Assembly (NCBI RefSeq): GCF_900113955.1
Contig: NZ_FORH01000005.1
Location: 248,001-312,000 of the forward strand
From: Celeribacter neptunius
Lineage (GTDB): Bacteria > Pseudomonadota > Alphaproteobacteria > Rhodobacterales > Rhodobacteraceae
Length of the DNA: 64,000 bases
Direction of reading: 5' to 3'
Shown here: positions 34,870 through 44,296 of the stretch, piece after piece
Layout: each line of letters opens with the position of its first letter
Position numbering within the stretch: position 1 is the first letter of the stretch
Made by a program: the position numbers and the translations under genes
The notes under the pieces: generated by a model
Told to the model about the DNA's origin: nothing
What the model saw: only the letters and a program-made list of their open reading frames with translations
The model's database searches: none

Positions 34870-36180
34870 TTAGTTCCGGATGGAATGGGCAGTAGTGCGA
34901 ACATCAGCCACAACGTCTTCGGCCGATTTTGTCCCACCAACGAATGCCTGAAAAGAGGACAGCCATTCTGATGCCACACGAGGATGATTGACCGTGTCCA
35001 GCCACTGGATCAAGTAGGACGCTTCAGCAATATCATCGAGCCCTTCAACCACGGACGGGTTCATGTTTTCGGAATCAGCTCCACCTTGAACTGCCGGCGG
35101 TTGACCAAAAGGTGGTGCAGAAAGGATTCGTGCATTTTCCGGTTTCGTGACGAATTTCATGAAATCGATGGCAAGCGGGATATTCTCCGATGCAGAGGAA
35201 ATCATGTATCCTTCGGGGGCACCTTCCAGTGCCATGTGATCCCCTGCAGCATCTTCCGCAGGAGGTAGAACAAAGAAACCGAAATCATCAGGCGTCAATT
35301 TTGTGGTCGGTTTTGCTGAGGAATCGAACTCGATAATCTCCTGATAATACATTGCCGACACACCATCGCTGAACTGTTGGATCGCTGTTTTGTAGGAGAT
35401 GGCGTTTACATCGGCACCAATCGTGCAGGCGTCTTGAAACTCACGAAATTGGTTAAGGGCAGCTACATAGCCCGGGTCGTCGAATGTTGCAGTGGCCGGA
35501 TCATAATCGGCCTCGAGAACAGTCTGGGGCACGTTGTAAGCAAGAAGCTGACCGAGATAATGCAAGCCAGCCCATGGCTCCTTGTTGCCGAAAGAAACAG
35601 GCAAGTATCCTGCAGCATCAATGGTTTTACAGGCTTCAATGAGTTCGGCATGTGATTTCGGAACATCAATGCCCAGTTCATCAAAAATCGGTTTGCTGTA
35701 GCCCATGAACTTGGCATCGAGATAGAGCGGTATGCCGTAGTATTTGTCGTTATACATAAAGGCGCTGACCGCAGCCGGGGCAAATGTCTTCCCCCAGTCC
35801 GTGTCTGGTCCAATGACCGGGCTAAGGTCTACGGCCCGATCACCCCGAACGAAGTTCCCGCCCCAAGTCCCCGTCCAGGAAAAGAAGATGTCAGGAAGCG
35901 AATTCGAAGCCACCAGCGTTTTGGTTTTCCCTTTAACACTGTCGTCATCTTCCTGAATCAAGCTGATGCTGACATCAGGGTGCAACGCTTCGTATTTCTT
36001 AGCCATTTCAATGAAATAGGGCTGTAGGCGCTGCATTCCGAACTTAGTCAGAATGCTGAGCTCTCCAGAATATTCGACGGTTGCATTCGGATCAGCCATT
36101 TCGGCTTGTGCTGCCATGGGAGGCAACGATGCACATCCGAAGATCAGCGCCAGAGCAGTTGTCTTTGAAAACACTTCCAT
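34870..36180 (-). CDS. Periplasmic solute-binding protein of the sugar/fructosamine importer
   Basis: The 436-residue protein starts with a signal peptide (hydrophobic core about 7-18, cleavage after AQA at 26). The rest is a family 1 extracellular solute-binding protein: HPDVSISLIQEDDDSVKGKTKTLVASNSLPDIFFSW, SFGNKEPWAGLHY and MALEGAPEGYMISS. It should capture the substrate, here most likely a fructosyl amino acid, and hand it to the permeases. AAAAGGAG precedes the ATG. Confidence 0.92.
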   Translation of the reverse strand: MEVFSKTTALALIFGCASLPPMAAQAEMADPNATVEYSGELSILTKFGMQRLQPYFIEMAKKYEALHPDVSISLIQEDDDSVKGKTKTLVASNSLPDIFFSWTGTWGGNFVRGDRAVDLSPVIGPDTDWGKTFAPAAVSAFMYNDKYYGIPLYLDAKFMGYSKPIFDELGIDVPKSHAELIEACKTIDAAGYLPVSFGNKEPWAGLHYLGQLLAYNVPQTVLEADYDPATATFDDPGYVAALNQFREFQDACTIGADVNAISYKTAIQQFSDGVSAMYYQEIIEFDSSAKPTTKLTPDDFGFFVLPPAEDAAGDHMALEGAPEGYMISSASENIPLAIDFMKFVTKPENARILSAPPFGQPPAVQGGADSENMNPSVVEGLDDIAEASYLIQWLDTVNHPRVASEWLSSFQAFVGGTKSAEDVVADVRTTAHSIRN

Positions 36181-36219
36181 TTTCTTCTCCTTTTCCTGTT
36201 GGTGACACGCTTTTAGTTT

Positions 36220-37266
36220 TTAGTATTCAACGCGTTTGTAGTAGCGACGGGTCGTCAGTGGATGGTCTCGCAGCACTTCCAGATGCGCGCTCAGTCGTTC
36301 CAGCAAGGTTGCAAGGATGACAGGCGAGATCATGGCTCGAATGCTGTTAGAAATCCCCGGCAGATCCACAGATGCCGCATCCAGAACATGCAGCTTATCG
36401 GTGTAACGTTTTGCGAAGGCTTCGACACGGTCGCCGAGAGGTCGGAATTCGTCCTCCCCTTTGAACAGGAAGAGGCTTACACCGGGTTCCAGCAACTCTA
36501 GCGTGCCATGGAAGAAATCTGCGCCATGAACAGGTCGCGTCCTGATCCACTGCATCTCTTCGAGAATGCACATGCCGTAATAATGGGCTTCTGGCCATAC
36601 AGAACCCGCACCTGTGAAAATGTGATATTTTTCATTCTGAATTTCATCGGCAAGCCTTGCGGCCTCGGCCTCATATGCTGCCTTCGCATCGGCTAGGAGC
36701 TCAGGGAGTTTAGCGAATTCATCAACGATCTCGTCGTAATTCGAAATTGCCCCCGTCTCAGCTAGCAACGCAAGAACAAGCGTCATCGTCTGCAGATAGA
36801 ACGATTCAGACGATGTATCATCCTCGGCAAAATTCGTGTAGGTTTTATCGGCCTGCTTTGCGAGAGGCGTATTTGCATGCCCAGTGAGGCTGAGGGTTTT
36901 GACTTCTCGCGATTTAAGAAATTCCAAAAGTGCAACACTTTCCTTTGTCGTCCCGGAAAGTGACGGCAGGATCACCAGTGCCTTTTCATCAAGCCCGTAC
37001 GGCGGATCAATAACGACCTGCGCTGGATAGCAGGCCTCAACGGGAAAATTGCTGTACTTTTTTGCCAGATCGATGGCGGGTTGTGTCAAAAGCTGCACGC
37101 CCCCGGTCCCCATGAAGTAGATGCGTTCAACACCGTCTTCCAGGAACTCTTTCATCATCGAACGCGCTGTTTCAGAAATCGCTGCAGCGCCTGCCTGAAT
37201 TTTTACAAACCGGTCGCGATCAAAATTCAGCATTTTAGTGCTCTTGGTTTCCACACTTACATTCAC
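36220..37266 (-). CDS. frlB: SIS-domain fructosamine-6-phosphate deglycase, FrlB-like
   Basis: FrlB splits 6-phosphofructosyl-lysine into glucose 6-phosphate and lysine. The 348-residue protein has two SIS domains. The diagnostic second-domain segment HGTLELLEPGVSLFLF and the C terminus TRRYYKRVEY follow the E. coli FrlB pattern (HGPLEIVEPG, RRYYGGLVEY) as I recall it. The GTG at 37266 lies 8 nt after AAGGAG. The leader has a perfect 7-bp hairpin (37284-37290 with 37304-37310). This is the first gene of the operon, downstream of a LacI operator. Confidence 0.87.
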   Translation of the reverse strand: MNVSVETKSTKMLNFDRDRFVKIQAGAAAISETARSMMKEFLEDGVERIYFMGTGGVQLLTQPAIDLAKKYSNFPVEACYPAQVVIDPPYGLDEKALVILPSLSGTTKESVALLEFLKSREVKTLSLTGHANTPLAKQADKTYTNFAEDDTSSESFYLQTMTLVLALLAETGAISNYDEIVDEFAKLPELLADAKAAYEAEAARLADEIQNEKYHIFTGAGSVWPEAHYYGMCILEEMQWIRTRPVHGADFFHGTLELLEPGVSLFLFKGEDEFRPLGDRVEAFAKRYTDKLHVLDAASVDLPGISNSIRAMISPVILATLLERLSAHLEVLRDHPLTTRRYYKRVEY

Positions 37267-37320
37267 TTCTTTGTCTCCTTTTTGCCGCGAAACGCAGAAA
37301 ATATCGCGGCACGTGTTTTT

Positions 37321-37336
37321 GTGGGATCGATCTCAC
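37321..37336. promoter_or_regulatory. LacI-family operator, promoter-proximal copy
   Basis: GTGGGATCGATCTCAC is a 16-bp palindrome with one mismatch. It lies 55 nt before the first gene of the fructosamine operon and repeats, with one base changed, the perfect operator at 37379. A central CG dyad is typical of LacI-family sites. Confidence 0.78.
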
Positions 37337-37342
37337 ATTTCG

Positions 37343-37369
37343 TCCAAAAGAAAAGGGGAATATCCCCTT
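37343..37369 (-). terminator. Rho-independent terminator of the lacI-type gene
   Basis: On the minus strand, AAGGGGA pairs with TCCCCTT around a 3-nt loop and TTCTTTT follows. The hairpin is about 100 nt past the regulator stop codon. It lies between the two operators, so the operon promoter must lie on the operon side of it. Confidence 0.78.
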
Positions 37370-37378
37370 GAGCAAGAA

Positions 37379-37394
37379 GTGAGATCGATCTCAC
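37379..37394. promoter_or_regulatory. LacI-family operator, distal perfect copy
   Basis: GTGAGATCGATCTCAC is a perfect 16-bp palindrome, 58 bp centre to centre from the second copy. The spacing of 5.5 helical turns and the terminator between them suggest looping or dual repression of the operon. Confidence 0.82.
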
Positions 37395-37469
37395 ACCCAT
37401 GAAGCCATATTAAAAAATACCTGACAAGACTAAAATGTGCGGGGTACCCACGGAACTTCCGACGCCGTT

Positions 37470-38483
37470 TTAAATGTTCAAGACGGATCCGCGGACGATT
37501 AACTGCGTTGGAAACTGAATGGATTTCACGGGCGCCTGACTGCCCGCAATGCGCTCCATAATCATCTTAATTGCAAGCGGACCTATCTTATCAACCGGTT
37601 GGGATAAAACAGTAATTTGGGGATCTGAAAAGGTTGCCATATCGAAGTCATCAAAGCCAATGATCGAAACTTCATGAGGAATTTTAACGCCGAGTGTGCG
37701 CAGCGCAAGGAGTGCGCCTTTGGTCATCAAGCTATCAGTTGTGAAGATCGCAGTTGGTTTGTTTTCCTGATGAAAAAGTCTAATTGTTGCATCAATTGCA
37801 TGCGAAATAGTCGATTTTGATTCGACAACAAGCGTTTCATCAAAGCTGATCGACCTATTCTTCAAGGCCAGCCGGTACCCGGCCAAGCGGTCACGCGTTG
37901 AGGCGATGCGAGAATCATCGTGGATGACAGCGATACGCCGATGCCCATGCTCGATCAGAAACTCGACGGCCTCCTCCGCACCCTGCTGGTTATTTACGGT
38001 GATATTGTCGCAGAGCAGACCTTCCGGAACGCGGTCGATCACGACGAGTGGGTATTTATCCTCGATCAGTTTGGACAGCTGTGGAGTTTTCTCATTGCTA
38101 GCTGGCGCAACAATTATGCCTTTTACATTAAGTGCCAGAATATTGGTCAGCACCTGCTGTTCGAGTTCCACATCCTCCTGATTGGAGGCAATAATCAGAT
38201 TGGACTGATAGGCTCTCAATTCTGTTTCGAGGTCATGAGCGATTTGGCTGAAGAAAGGGTTTAAAATATCTCCAGGCACGAAAGCAATCAGAGGTAGCTC
38301 CCCTTGCCGAAGTGCCTGCGCAATACGGTTACCACGATAGCCAAGCTTACCAGCAGCCACACGCACGCGTTCCGCAGCTTCTTTCCCGACATATCCATAC
38401 CCGTTCAACGCCCGTGCAGCTGTCGCCCGCGATACGTTTGCCGCTGCGGCAACATCTTTCAGGGTAACAGATTTCGAGCTCAT
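37470..38483 (-). CDS. LacI-family transcriptional regulator of the fructosamine operon
   Basis: The 337-residue protein has the LacI helix-turn-helix at residues 5-30 (VTLKDVAAAANVSRATAARALN) with the hinge helix (ALRQGELP), then a periplasmic-binding-type sensor domain with TTDSLMTKGALLALRTLG and IIGFDDFD. It is upstream of and on the same strand as the operon, with its own terminator. It probably represses the operon through the two operators at 37321 and 37379 and is released by a pathway metabolite. A TAAGT/ACTTA palindrome at 38513-38525 lies before its start. Confidence 0.92.
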   Translation of the reverse strand: MSSKSVTLKDVAAAANVSRATAARALNGYGYVGKEAAERVRVAAGKLGYRGNRIAQALRQGELPLIAFVPGDILNPFFSQIAHDLETELRAYQSNLIIASNQEDVELEQQVLTNILALNVKGIIVAPASNEKTPQLSKLIEDKYPLVVIDRVPEGLLCDNITVNNQQGAEEAVEFLIEHGHRRIAVIHDDSRIASTRDRLAGYRLALKNRSISFDETLVVESKSTISHAIDATIRLFHQENKPTAIFTTDSLMTKGALLALRTLGVKIPHEVSIIGFDDFDMATFSDPQITVLSQPVDKIGPLAIKMIMERIAGSQAPVKSIQFPTQLIVRGSVLNI

Positions 38484-38652
38484 ATCGTCGCTACATCACC
38501 TTAGAACAAATGTAAGTGTTACTTATCGCAAGATACTTGGCATGGCAAAATATACTGTTCAGGTTTTGGTTCACCAAGGCGTTTCGCATTGCAAACTATT
38601 GAACAGCGAAGATCCCCCTCATATCGCTGTACTAACATGTGGCCGGAACATT

Positions 38653-39219
38653 TCAGATCTCCCTCGCATTGTGCTCGACATCGATCCAGTGTTTGTTCAC
38701 GGGAAGGGTTTTGGCACGTCGGACGAAATCTTCGAAGCGAACTGGCATGAAGTCCCAGACATCGACGCCCACGTTGACGCTGTTGCGCGACCCTTTCCAT
38801 TGCCCATGGACGTGCCCGAAGATTTGAAGAGCACCACGCCGGGCGCGGTTCCAGGTGATCATGGGGTAATGGCACAGAGTATGCGCTAGGTTGTCGGAGC
38901 CATCCTTGACCTCCGCCAGGTGCGAAATGCTATCCCATGGCAAAGCCAAAGTCGGTTCCAGATCGTGATTACCGATCACCAAGTGCTTACGCCCGCCCGG
39001 AAGCTGCCCGAAGATAGCTTCAAGATAGCTTGCCTCTTTGGCTTTGGGGCCAAAAGCAAAGTCACCAATGATCCAGAGGTCATCCTCTGGACGAACCTTG
39101 GACCACAGGTTCTCGATCATCACCGTGTCCATGTGACCGGCATTGCGAAAGGGCCTCCCGCAAAGCGAGATGACCTTGTCATGTCCGAAATGGGTGTCCG
39201 CCGTATACCAGTTGGTCAT
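38653..39219 (-). CDS. Metallophosphoesterase
   Basis: This 188-residue calcineurin-like phosphoesterase has all the dinuclear metal motifs: DTHFGH at 8-13, GDFAFG at 53-58, GNHD at 84-87, CHYP near 116-119 and GHVHG near 133-137. Length and motifs resemble YfcE/MJ0936-type small phosphoesterases, which act on phosphodiesters. GGAGACAAGGAC precedes the ATG. The gene is separate from the lacI unit. The substrate is unknown; a role in RNA or ligand metabolism is possible. Confidence 0.88.
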   Translation of the reverse strand: MTNWYTADTHFGHDKVISLCGRPFRNAGHMDTVMIENLWSKVRPEDDLWIIGDFAFGPKAKEASYLEAIFGQLPGGRKHLVIGNHDLEPTLALPWDSISHLAEVKDGSDNLAHTLCHYPMITWNRARRGALQIFGHVHGQWKGSRNSVNVGVDVWDFMPVRFEDFVRRAKTLPVNKHWIDVEHNAREI

Positions 39220-39402
39220 GTCCTTGTCTCCGTCAAGCCTGATGGCGGCGGCGTCGGAGGTGTTGCGGTGATGTCAGATCATCTATCGGCGAACAGCTCG
39301 AAGCCGCCCGCCGTTTCGCGGGCGCTAAATCAGGGTGATATGTGCGCGTGCTGTGATCATGTGGGCTTCATAGCGCAGATGGAGAGATTTGGCCATCCAC
39401 GA

Positions 39403-40251
39403 CTACAGGTCCATATCTGAGGCTTCGACTGTCTTGCCGGTTAGGGCTTCGACGATCTGACGATCCAGCTCTGCCATGTGCTGACGGCCAAGTTCGTAAT
39501 CCACCAGTGAAAAGCCGATGGAGGTCATGCCGGGATCGCCGTGATAGCTGACGGTGAATGTGGCGAGGCAGCCCGGTTTGATGAGCTTGTCGCGCGGATA
39601 CTCAAAGCGATATTCGACGGTGTTGCGATAGTGACTGGCTGAGCCGCAAAGTTCGTATTCCGTGATGCTCTTGCCACCTGAGGACGTTGTTTCCTCGTGG
39701 GTGATCGAACCAAGTGCATCAAGATCAGCGATAAAGCCCTCTGTGCTCCAAGCGTAAGAGAGAACCATTTCGCGCCCATTGATCTCGACGCGCGAAGGCG
39801 GACCATAAGTCTCTTCGATCTGTGCCTTGAGCGCCAGCGGCTCCGGCAACTCTTCGCTTGGCTGGCGAATGCTGCGATGGATCGCCATCGGGCGTTGCTC
39901 CATGACATCCGACGACAGCGTGGCAGTCACCTGATCCTGTGCGACCTTGGCGAGCCGCCCATTGATGCCGACATCCCCAATACGTGTGAAAAGCTGATAG
40001 GTAAACTCGAACACAGAGCCATCCGGAGATTGCACCCGCAGAACTTCGCTCTCGCTTGTTGGGGCAGCGTCGCTGCGTTCTGCGTAAACGGCCAGAACAT
40101 CGTCCAGAGGATCGCCCGGTTGCAGGCCGAGGATTTCGTATGGATACGGGCGTTCGGCAGGCGCTGGCATGACCGCCAGTGAGTCCTCTGCGTGGGCTGG
40201 TAAGGTGACTAGAGCAGCAATCAGGCTCACGGGTAGATGTTTGAGGATCAT
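39403..40251 (-). CDS. Secreted hypothetical protein
   Basis: The 282-residue protein has a signal peptide (cleavage after AHA at about 21) and no later membrane span, so it is periplasmic or exported. The mature part has segments such as YEILGLQPGDPLDDVLAVY and SITEYELCGSASHYRNTVEYRFEYP, and two cysteines near the C terminus. The opening GLQPGD pattern suggests a PDZ- or substrate-binding-like fold at most; I do not recognise the family. AAAGG precedes the ATG. Confidence 0.7.
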   Translation of the reverse strand: MILKHLPVSLIAALVTLPAHAEDSLAVMPAPAERPYPYEILGLQPGDPLDDVLAVYAERSDAAPTSESEVLRVQSPDGSVFEFTYQLFTRIGDVGINGRLAKVAQDQVTATLSSDVMEQRPMAIHRSIRQPSEELPEPLALKAQIEETYGPPSRVEINGREMVLSYAWSTEGFIADLDALGSITHEETTSSGGKSITEYELCGSASHYRNTVEYRFEYPRDKLIKPGCLATFTVSYHGDPGMTSIGFSLVDYELGRQHMAELDRQIVEALTGKTVEASDMDL

Positions 40252-40339
40252 GTGGCGGCCTTTCTATAAACGAGAAAATCAATCAATTACATATTATAGT
40301 TGATAACATTAAAGTATGTAAACCGCGACCTTGGCGCGC

Positions 40340-40561
40340 ATGGATATGCGCAAACTGGTCGGTCGAAATTTTGCACGCCTGCGTCGGGAAAAAGGCCTGA
40401 CACAGGAGCAGATTGAGGAGCGTTCAGGCCTTAGCCAGCAGTATCTGAGCGGTCTGGAACGAGGAAAGCGCAACCCTACCGTGATCACGCTCTACGAACT
40501 TGCTCAGGCGCTTGATGTCAGCCATGTTGAGTTGGTAAAGCCAGAAAACACCGATCAATAG
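40340..40561 (+). CDS. XRE-family helix-turn-helix regulator
   Basis: The 73-residue protein is almost wholly a Cro/C1-type helix-turn-helix: NFARLRREKGLTQEQIEERSGLSQQYLSGLERGKRNPTVITLYELAQALDV. It is divergent from the secreted-protein gene, with an AT-rich promoter region between. No good ribosome site is visible for the ATG at 40340, so a nearby alternative start (TTG 40331 or ATG 40346) is possible. A likely role is regulation of a neighbouring element-2 gene. Confidence 0.85.
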   Translation: MDMRKLVGRNFARLRREKGLTQEQIEERSGLSQQYLSGLERGKRNPTVITLYELAQALDVSHVELVKPENTDQ

Positions 40562-40600
40562 ACGCACTGTTTTGGGATTTCAGACCACGGTAAAAAGCAG

Positions 40601-40858
40601 CTACCCGCTACGGTTGGCTAACTTCTCGGACAGTTCCAGAATAGTGTTTGTTGCGCTTTGAAAGGTTGTCGTGCCCATGGGCCGATAGAAATCTGAGCCT
40701 CGCGCACTGGTCGCCTTTTCGATCTCAGCTATACCCAAGGCAGCGCCCAAGTTGGCCAGAATCGACTCAAGCGTTTCTCGTTGGCCTGAAGAGGTGTGCT
40801 TTGTCGATGTTGGGATGCTCCTGCCACTTGGCGGTCGCACAACAATTTTAGTCATCAT
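40601..40858 (-). CDS. Small hypothetical protein
   Basis: I do not recognise this 85-residue protein. A Ser/Thr-rich first third precedes two helical stretches (ETLESILANLGAALGIAEIEKA and SATNTILELSEKLANRSG). AAGG at 6 nt supports the start. It lies downstream of hsdR on the same strand, after a 45-nt gap, and could be the last gene of that operon. Confidence 0.55.
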   Translation of the reverse strand: MMTKIVVRPPSGRSIPTSTKHTSSGQRETLESILANLGAALGIAEIEKATSARGSDFYRPMGTTTFQSATNTILELSEKLANRSG

Positions 40859-40903
40859 TTCAAACCTTAAATACTACCACTGCGAATGCTTTTATGAAGC
40901 TGG

Positions 40904-43900
40904 TCAAGCAGCAGCTGTTTCATTGATGCTCCGAACTAATGAGACGATTTGAGCTGTTTGTGTCGGATCAAAAAGTCCATTAATGCCCATGTCGTCTAGA
41001 TCAGTATATGGGCTCTCATAGAAGCTTTTGGGATCGACCACACCGTTTTCACAGAGACTGTTGATGATCAGCTCGATAAACTCGGTTTGATTTGCCGAAA
41101 GCTGGTTGGTTGCCGCGAAATTGCTGAATACGTCTTTTGCGGCAGATCGGCTTAGACCAGTCAGAGAGCGCAGGAATACCCCCAGACCGCCTTCGTTCTG
41201 AAGCCCGTCTAGTATTTCCTGATCGGCAACACCTTCAGAAATCAGCATCCGTTCTAGTTCTTCAAGATCAGCAGGCGTCAGTTGTTCACCGCGCCTGATT
41301 TTCTGGATCGCTATGTGGTCTAAGTGGGCCTCTATGAACTTCCGCGTTTTCGCCTTGAACCGTACCTTATCCACACCACTCCCAACTTCGGGCATGTCGA
41401 TGGTCGTCGCTTCACCAATACTGTCCTCGAAATCCGTTATAACATTCTTTCGTTCTTTAGGCTGGATCAGTTCAGCAAGGTTTCGCAGACGCCGACGGAT
41501 GTCTTCGAGGATTTCAGGCGTGATGTCCTGCCAAAACTCGTCCGTTTGGATTGCCAACACAAGCTCAAGCTCCTGTGCGACCGCCGGAACGTTGGAAAGG
41601 CCCTCCAAAGCGAAGGCAAATGACACAATCCGCCGCTGAAGGTTGGCAAAGGCGGCGTCGCCGTGAAGCAGAAGCAACTGAGCATTGAGCACTAGAAGAT
41701 CAAACTGCTTTGCTGCCAGACCGCCATCTTCGAAGGCTGTGGGAAGCCCTGCAACCTCCTCAGTCAGGGCAAGACGTGCATCGAGGTCAAGCACGTCCCA
41801 TGCGTCAGCCCTTTGAAAGCGTTCGACGGATCGGCGCACTCGACGCACAATGAAGTTCTCAAGGTTCATCCCGAGAACTTCTTGGTGCAGACGGTCCTTG
41901 ATATCGCCAGCCAATGAACTCTCGTTTCCGCTTTCGACCAAGGTGTTTACCAAGTCGACACGCGAGACAAAAAGGCGTTCACCGATTGGTCGCGCTGCGG
42001 GGCCATCCGTGATTTGGGGGTTCTCATTGAAAAACTCTAAGTTTTGGCAGAAGTCAAAGATGATGAACTCTTCTTTGTCTTGCCCTGGCCCGAACAGATC
42101 CTCGCAAGTTCGGGTGCCTCTACCAACCATTTGCCAGAACTTCGTTTTAGAACGAACAATCTTGAAAAAGACAAGATTCACGACCTCCGGCACATCAATG
42201 CCTGTGTCCAACATATCGACGGAGACCGCGATATGGGGGGCTTTCTCCGCTTCTGAGAAATCGTCGATCAACGATTGGGCATAGGTGACACTATAGTCGA
42301 TGAGACGTGCAAACTGACCCATGTAATTTGGGTAATTGGCATCGAAGCGCTCGACAATGAACTTCGCATGATCGCTGTTCTTAGCGAAAATGATGGTCTT
42401 CCCAAGTCTGTCGCCTCCGGCGACTTTAATGCCGTTGGTCATTAAATGCTCAAGGACTTTGTCCACTGTATCCTTGTTGAACAGCCAGCGGTTCAAGTCA
42501 GCCGACTCCACCCGATCTGGAACCGTGCCATCATCATCCCACTCGATCGCGTCCCACTCGGCTTTTTCTTCGTCAGAAAGGCTATCGTAGTCGATACCGT
42601 CGCGTTGAAACTTCAAAGGGACCGAGATCGACCTAGGCGGCACGAGATATTCATCCGCAACCGCATCCTCTAAGTCATAACTGTCCGTTGGTATTCCGCG
42701 TTCCAGCTCAAAGAGTGAGTATGTGTCACGGTCAATCTCTTCGCGCGGCGTCGCCGTGAGGCCGACCAAGAGTCCATCAAAATAGTCGAAGATGGCACGG
42801 TACTTCCGATAGACAGAGCGGTGCGCTTCGTCGATCACGATCAAGTCAAAGTGGCCGGGGCCAAACTGCTTTTCACCGCCTTTGACGTCGTCGATCAGCC
42901 CCATCATCGTGGGATAGGTCGATAGAAAAATACGAGCACCAGAATGATCGTTCCTGGCCGGGTCATGCTTCTTCAGCAGGTTTGCACTTGCCGCCGTCGG
43001 AAAGTGTGTCTTGAAGGCATTATGCGCCTGTTTCACCAGGGCCACGCGATCCGCGAGGAAGAGAACACGCCGCACCCAATTCGCTCGCATGAGCTGGTCG
43101 ATCAGCGCAATGACAGTTCGCGTCTTGCCGCTGCCAGTCGCCATTACAAGCAGGGCCTTCCGCTGCCGGTCTCGTTCAAAAGCCTCTCCTACCCGGCGAA
43201 TGGCTCGCTGCTGGTAAAAGCGCCCAGCAATACCCTGGTCTACGGACACCCCATCTAACGATTTTCTGGTGCCTCTACGTTGGTGGAGCAGGACGAGTTC
43301 ATCCCTCTTCAGGAAGCCCGATACACGACGCGGAGGATACATCTGGTCGTCCCAGAGCCAATGTTCATAGCCGTTCGTCGTGAAAATTACCGGACGGCGC
43401 CCATACATCGCTTCAAGGCAATCGGCGTAAAGCTTGGCTTGCTGCTGCCCTATCCGGCTGTCCTTCTTGGTTCGTTTTGCTTCGACCAAGGCGAGTGGCT
43501 TGGCATCGTTTCCCCAAAGCACATAGTCGACAAGGCCTTCGCCTTTGTCATTAGGCATGCCTGATACCGGAAATTCCCGGTCGCGGTCCTGGTCGAGCGG
43601 CCACCCAGCCTCGTTCAGCAGCAGATCAATGAAAGCATCGCGCGTCGCGGCCTCATTGTAGTCGTGGTCATCTTGTACCGCAGTGTTGGCCTGGCGAATT
43701 TCTTTGATTTCAGCCCGCACTTGCGCGAGTTCAGCCTCGAGCCTCTTTCGACCTTCCTCAGATGCGAACGCGGCGGCTTCAGCGTCCTTTAGCGCTTTGG
43801 CATGGGCGTCGTGCTTCTCTTTCAATGCCTGGATTTGTGCAACTGTGCTGGCACTAATCGTCAGGGTTTTTTCCAACTTTGAGGCATCGAACTGCAACGA

Positions 43901-44296
43901 AGAGTCTGGCTTCGCATCCTTTGCATAGGTCCGCGCCATCCAATAGCAGACATGGAACAGCTCACGTACAACAGCGGCGGCGTCCTGAGGCTTGATCGGC
44001 TTACCGCTGTCATGCGCCGCCCGGTTGCCATGATCTTTGATAAATCGCGCTTTGGTGACGATAGCCGGGCCAGTGAGTTGGCCGAGCGACGGCTCAGCAA
44101 TCAACGCCGCTAGAGTGTCCTGGTAGGGCGAGCGCATCGACGGGTCGTTGCGATAAATCCATTTTATCGCTGTTTCCAAGGTCAACCGCGCCCAGAAGCA
44201 TGCGCCTCGTGGGTCGGATAGTGCCGCACTCTCAGCCTTTTTCGCGTGGGCTAGAAGGTCGGGGAAATCGGCAGTCAAGAAAACGAATTGGGTCAT
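40904..44296 (-). CDS. hsdR: Type I restriction enzyme R subunit (HsdR)
   Basis: This 1130-residue motor-nuclease cuts foreign DNA. Order: an N-terminal HEPN-like or DUF4145-type region (about 1-135), a coiled coil, the PD-(D/E)XK nuclease near 255-275 (VDYVLWG then LVEAKR), then the helicase with ATGSGKT, IDEAHRS, LTATP and QMVGRGTR, and the C-terminal subunit-contact region. It is the EcoAI/EcoR124-like helicase layout with DUF4145 at the front. The ATG overlaps the stop codon of the upstream DUF262 gene, so it is translated from the same mRNA as hsdM and hsdS. Confidence 0.95.
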   Translation of the reverse strand: MTQFVFLTADFPDLLAHAKKAESAALSDPRGACFWARLTLETAIKWIYRNDPSMRSPYQDTLAALIAEPSLGQLTGPAIVTKARFIKDHGNRAAHDSGKPIKPQDAAAVVRELFHVCYWMARTYAKDAKPDSSLQFDASKLEKTLTISASTVAQIQALKEKHDAHAKALKDAEAAAFASEEGRKRLEAELAQVRAEIKEIRQANTAVQDDHDYNEAATRDAFIDLLLNEAGWPLDQDRDREFPVSGMPNDKGEGLVDYVLWGNDAKPLALVEAKRTKKDSRIGQQQAKLYADCLEAMYGRRPVIFTTNGYEHWLWDDQMYPPRRVSGFLKRDELVLLHQRRGTRKSLDGVSVDQGIAGRFYQQRAIRRVGEAFERDRQRKALLVMATGSGKTRTVIALIDQLMRANWVRRVLFLADRVALVKQAHNAFKTHFPTAASANLLKKHDPARNDHSGARIFLSTYPTMMGLIDDVKGGEKQFGPGHFDLIVIDEAHRSVYRKYRAIFDYFDGLLVGLTATPREEIDRDTYSLFELERGIPTDSYDLEDAVADEYLVPPRSISVPLKFQRDGIDYDSLSDEEKAEWDAIEWDDDGTVPDRVESADLNRWLFNKDTVDKVLEHLMTNGIKVAGGDRLGKTIIFAKNSDHAKFIVERFDANYPNYMGQFARLIDYSVTYAQSLIDDFSEAEKAPHIAVSVDMLDTGIDVPEVVNLVFFKIVRSKTKFWQMVGRGTRTCEDLFGPGQDKEEFIIFDFCQNLEFFNENPQITDGPAARPIGERLFVSRVDLVNTLVESGNESSLAGDIKDRLHQEVLGMNLENFIVRRVRRSVERFQRADAWDVLDLDARLALTEEVAGLPTAFEDGGLAAKQFDLLVLNAQLLLLHGDAAFANLQRRIVSFAFALEGLSNVPAVAQELELVLAIQTDEFWQDITPEILEDIRRRLRNLAELIQPKERKNVITDFEDSIGEATTIDMPEVGSGVDKVRFKAKTRKFIEAHLDHIAIQKIRRGEQLTPADLEELERMLISEGVADQEILDGLQNEGGLGVFLRSLTGLSRSAAKDVFSNFAATNQLSANQTEFIELIINSLCENGVVDPKSFYESPYTDLDDMGINGLFDPTQTAQIVSLVRSINETAAA

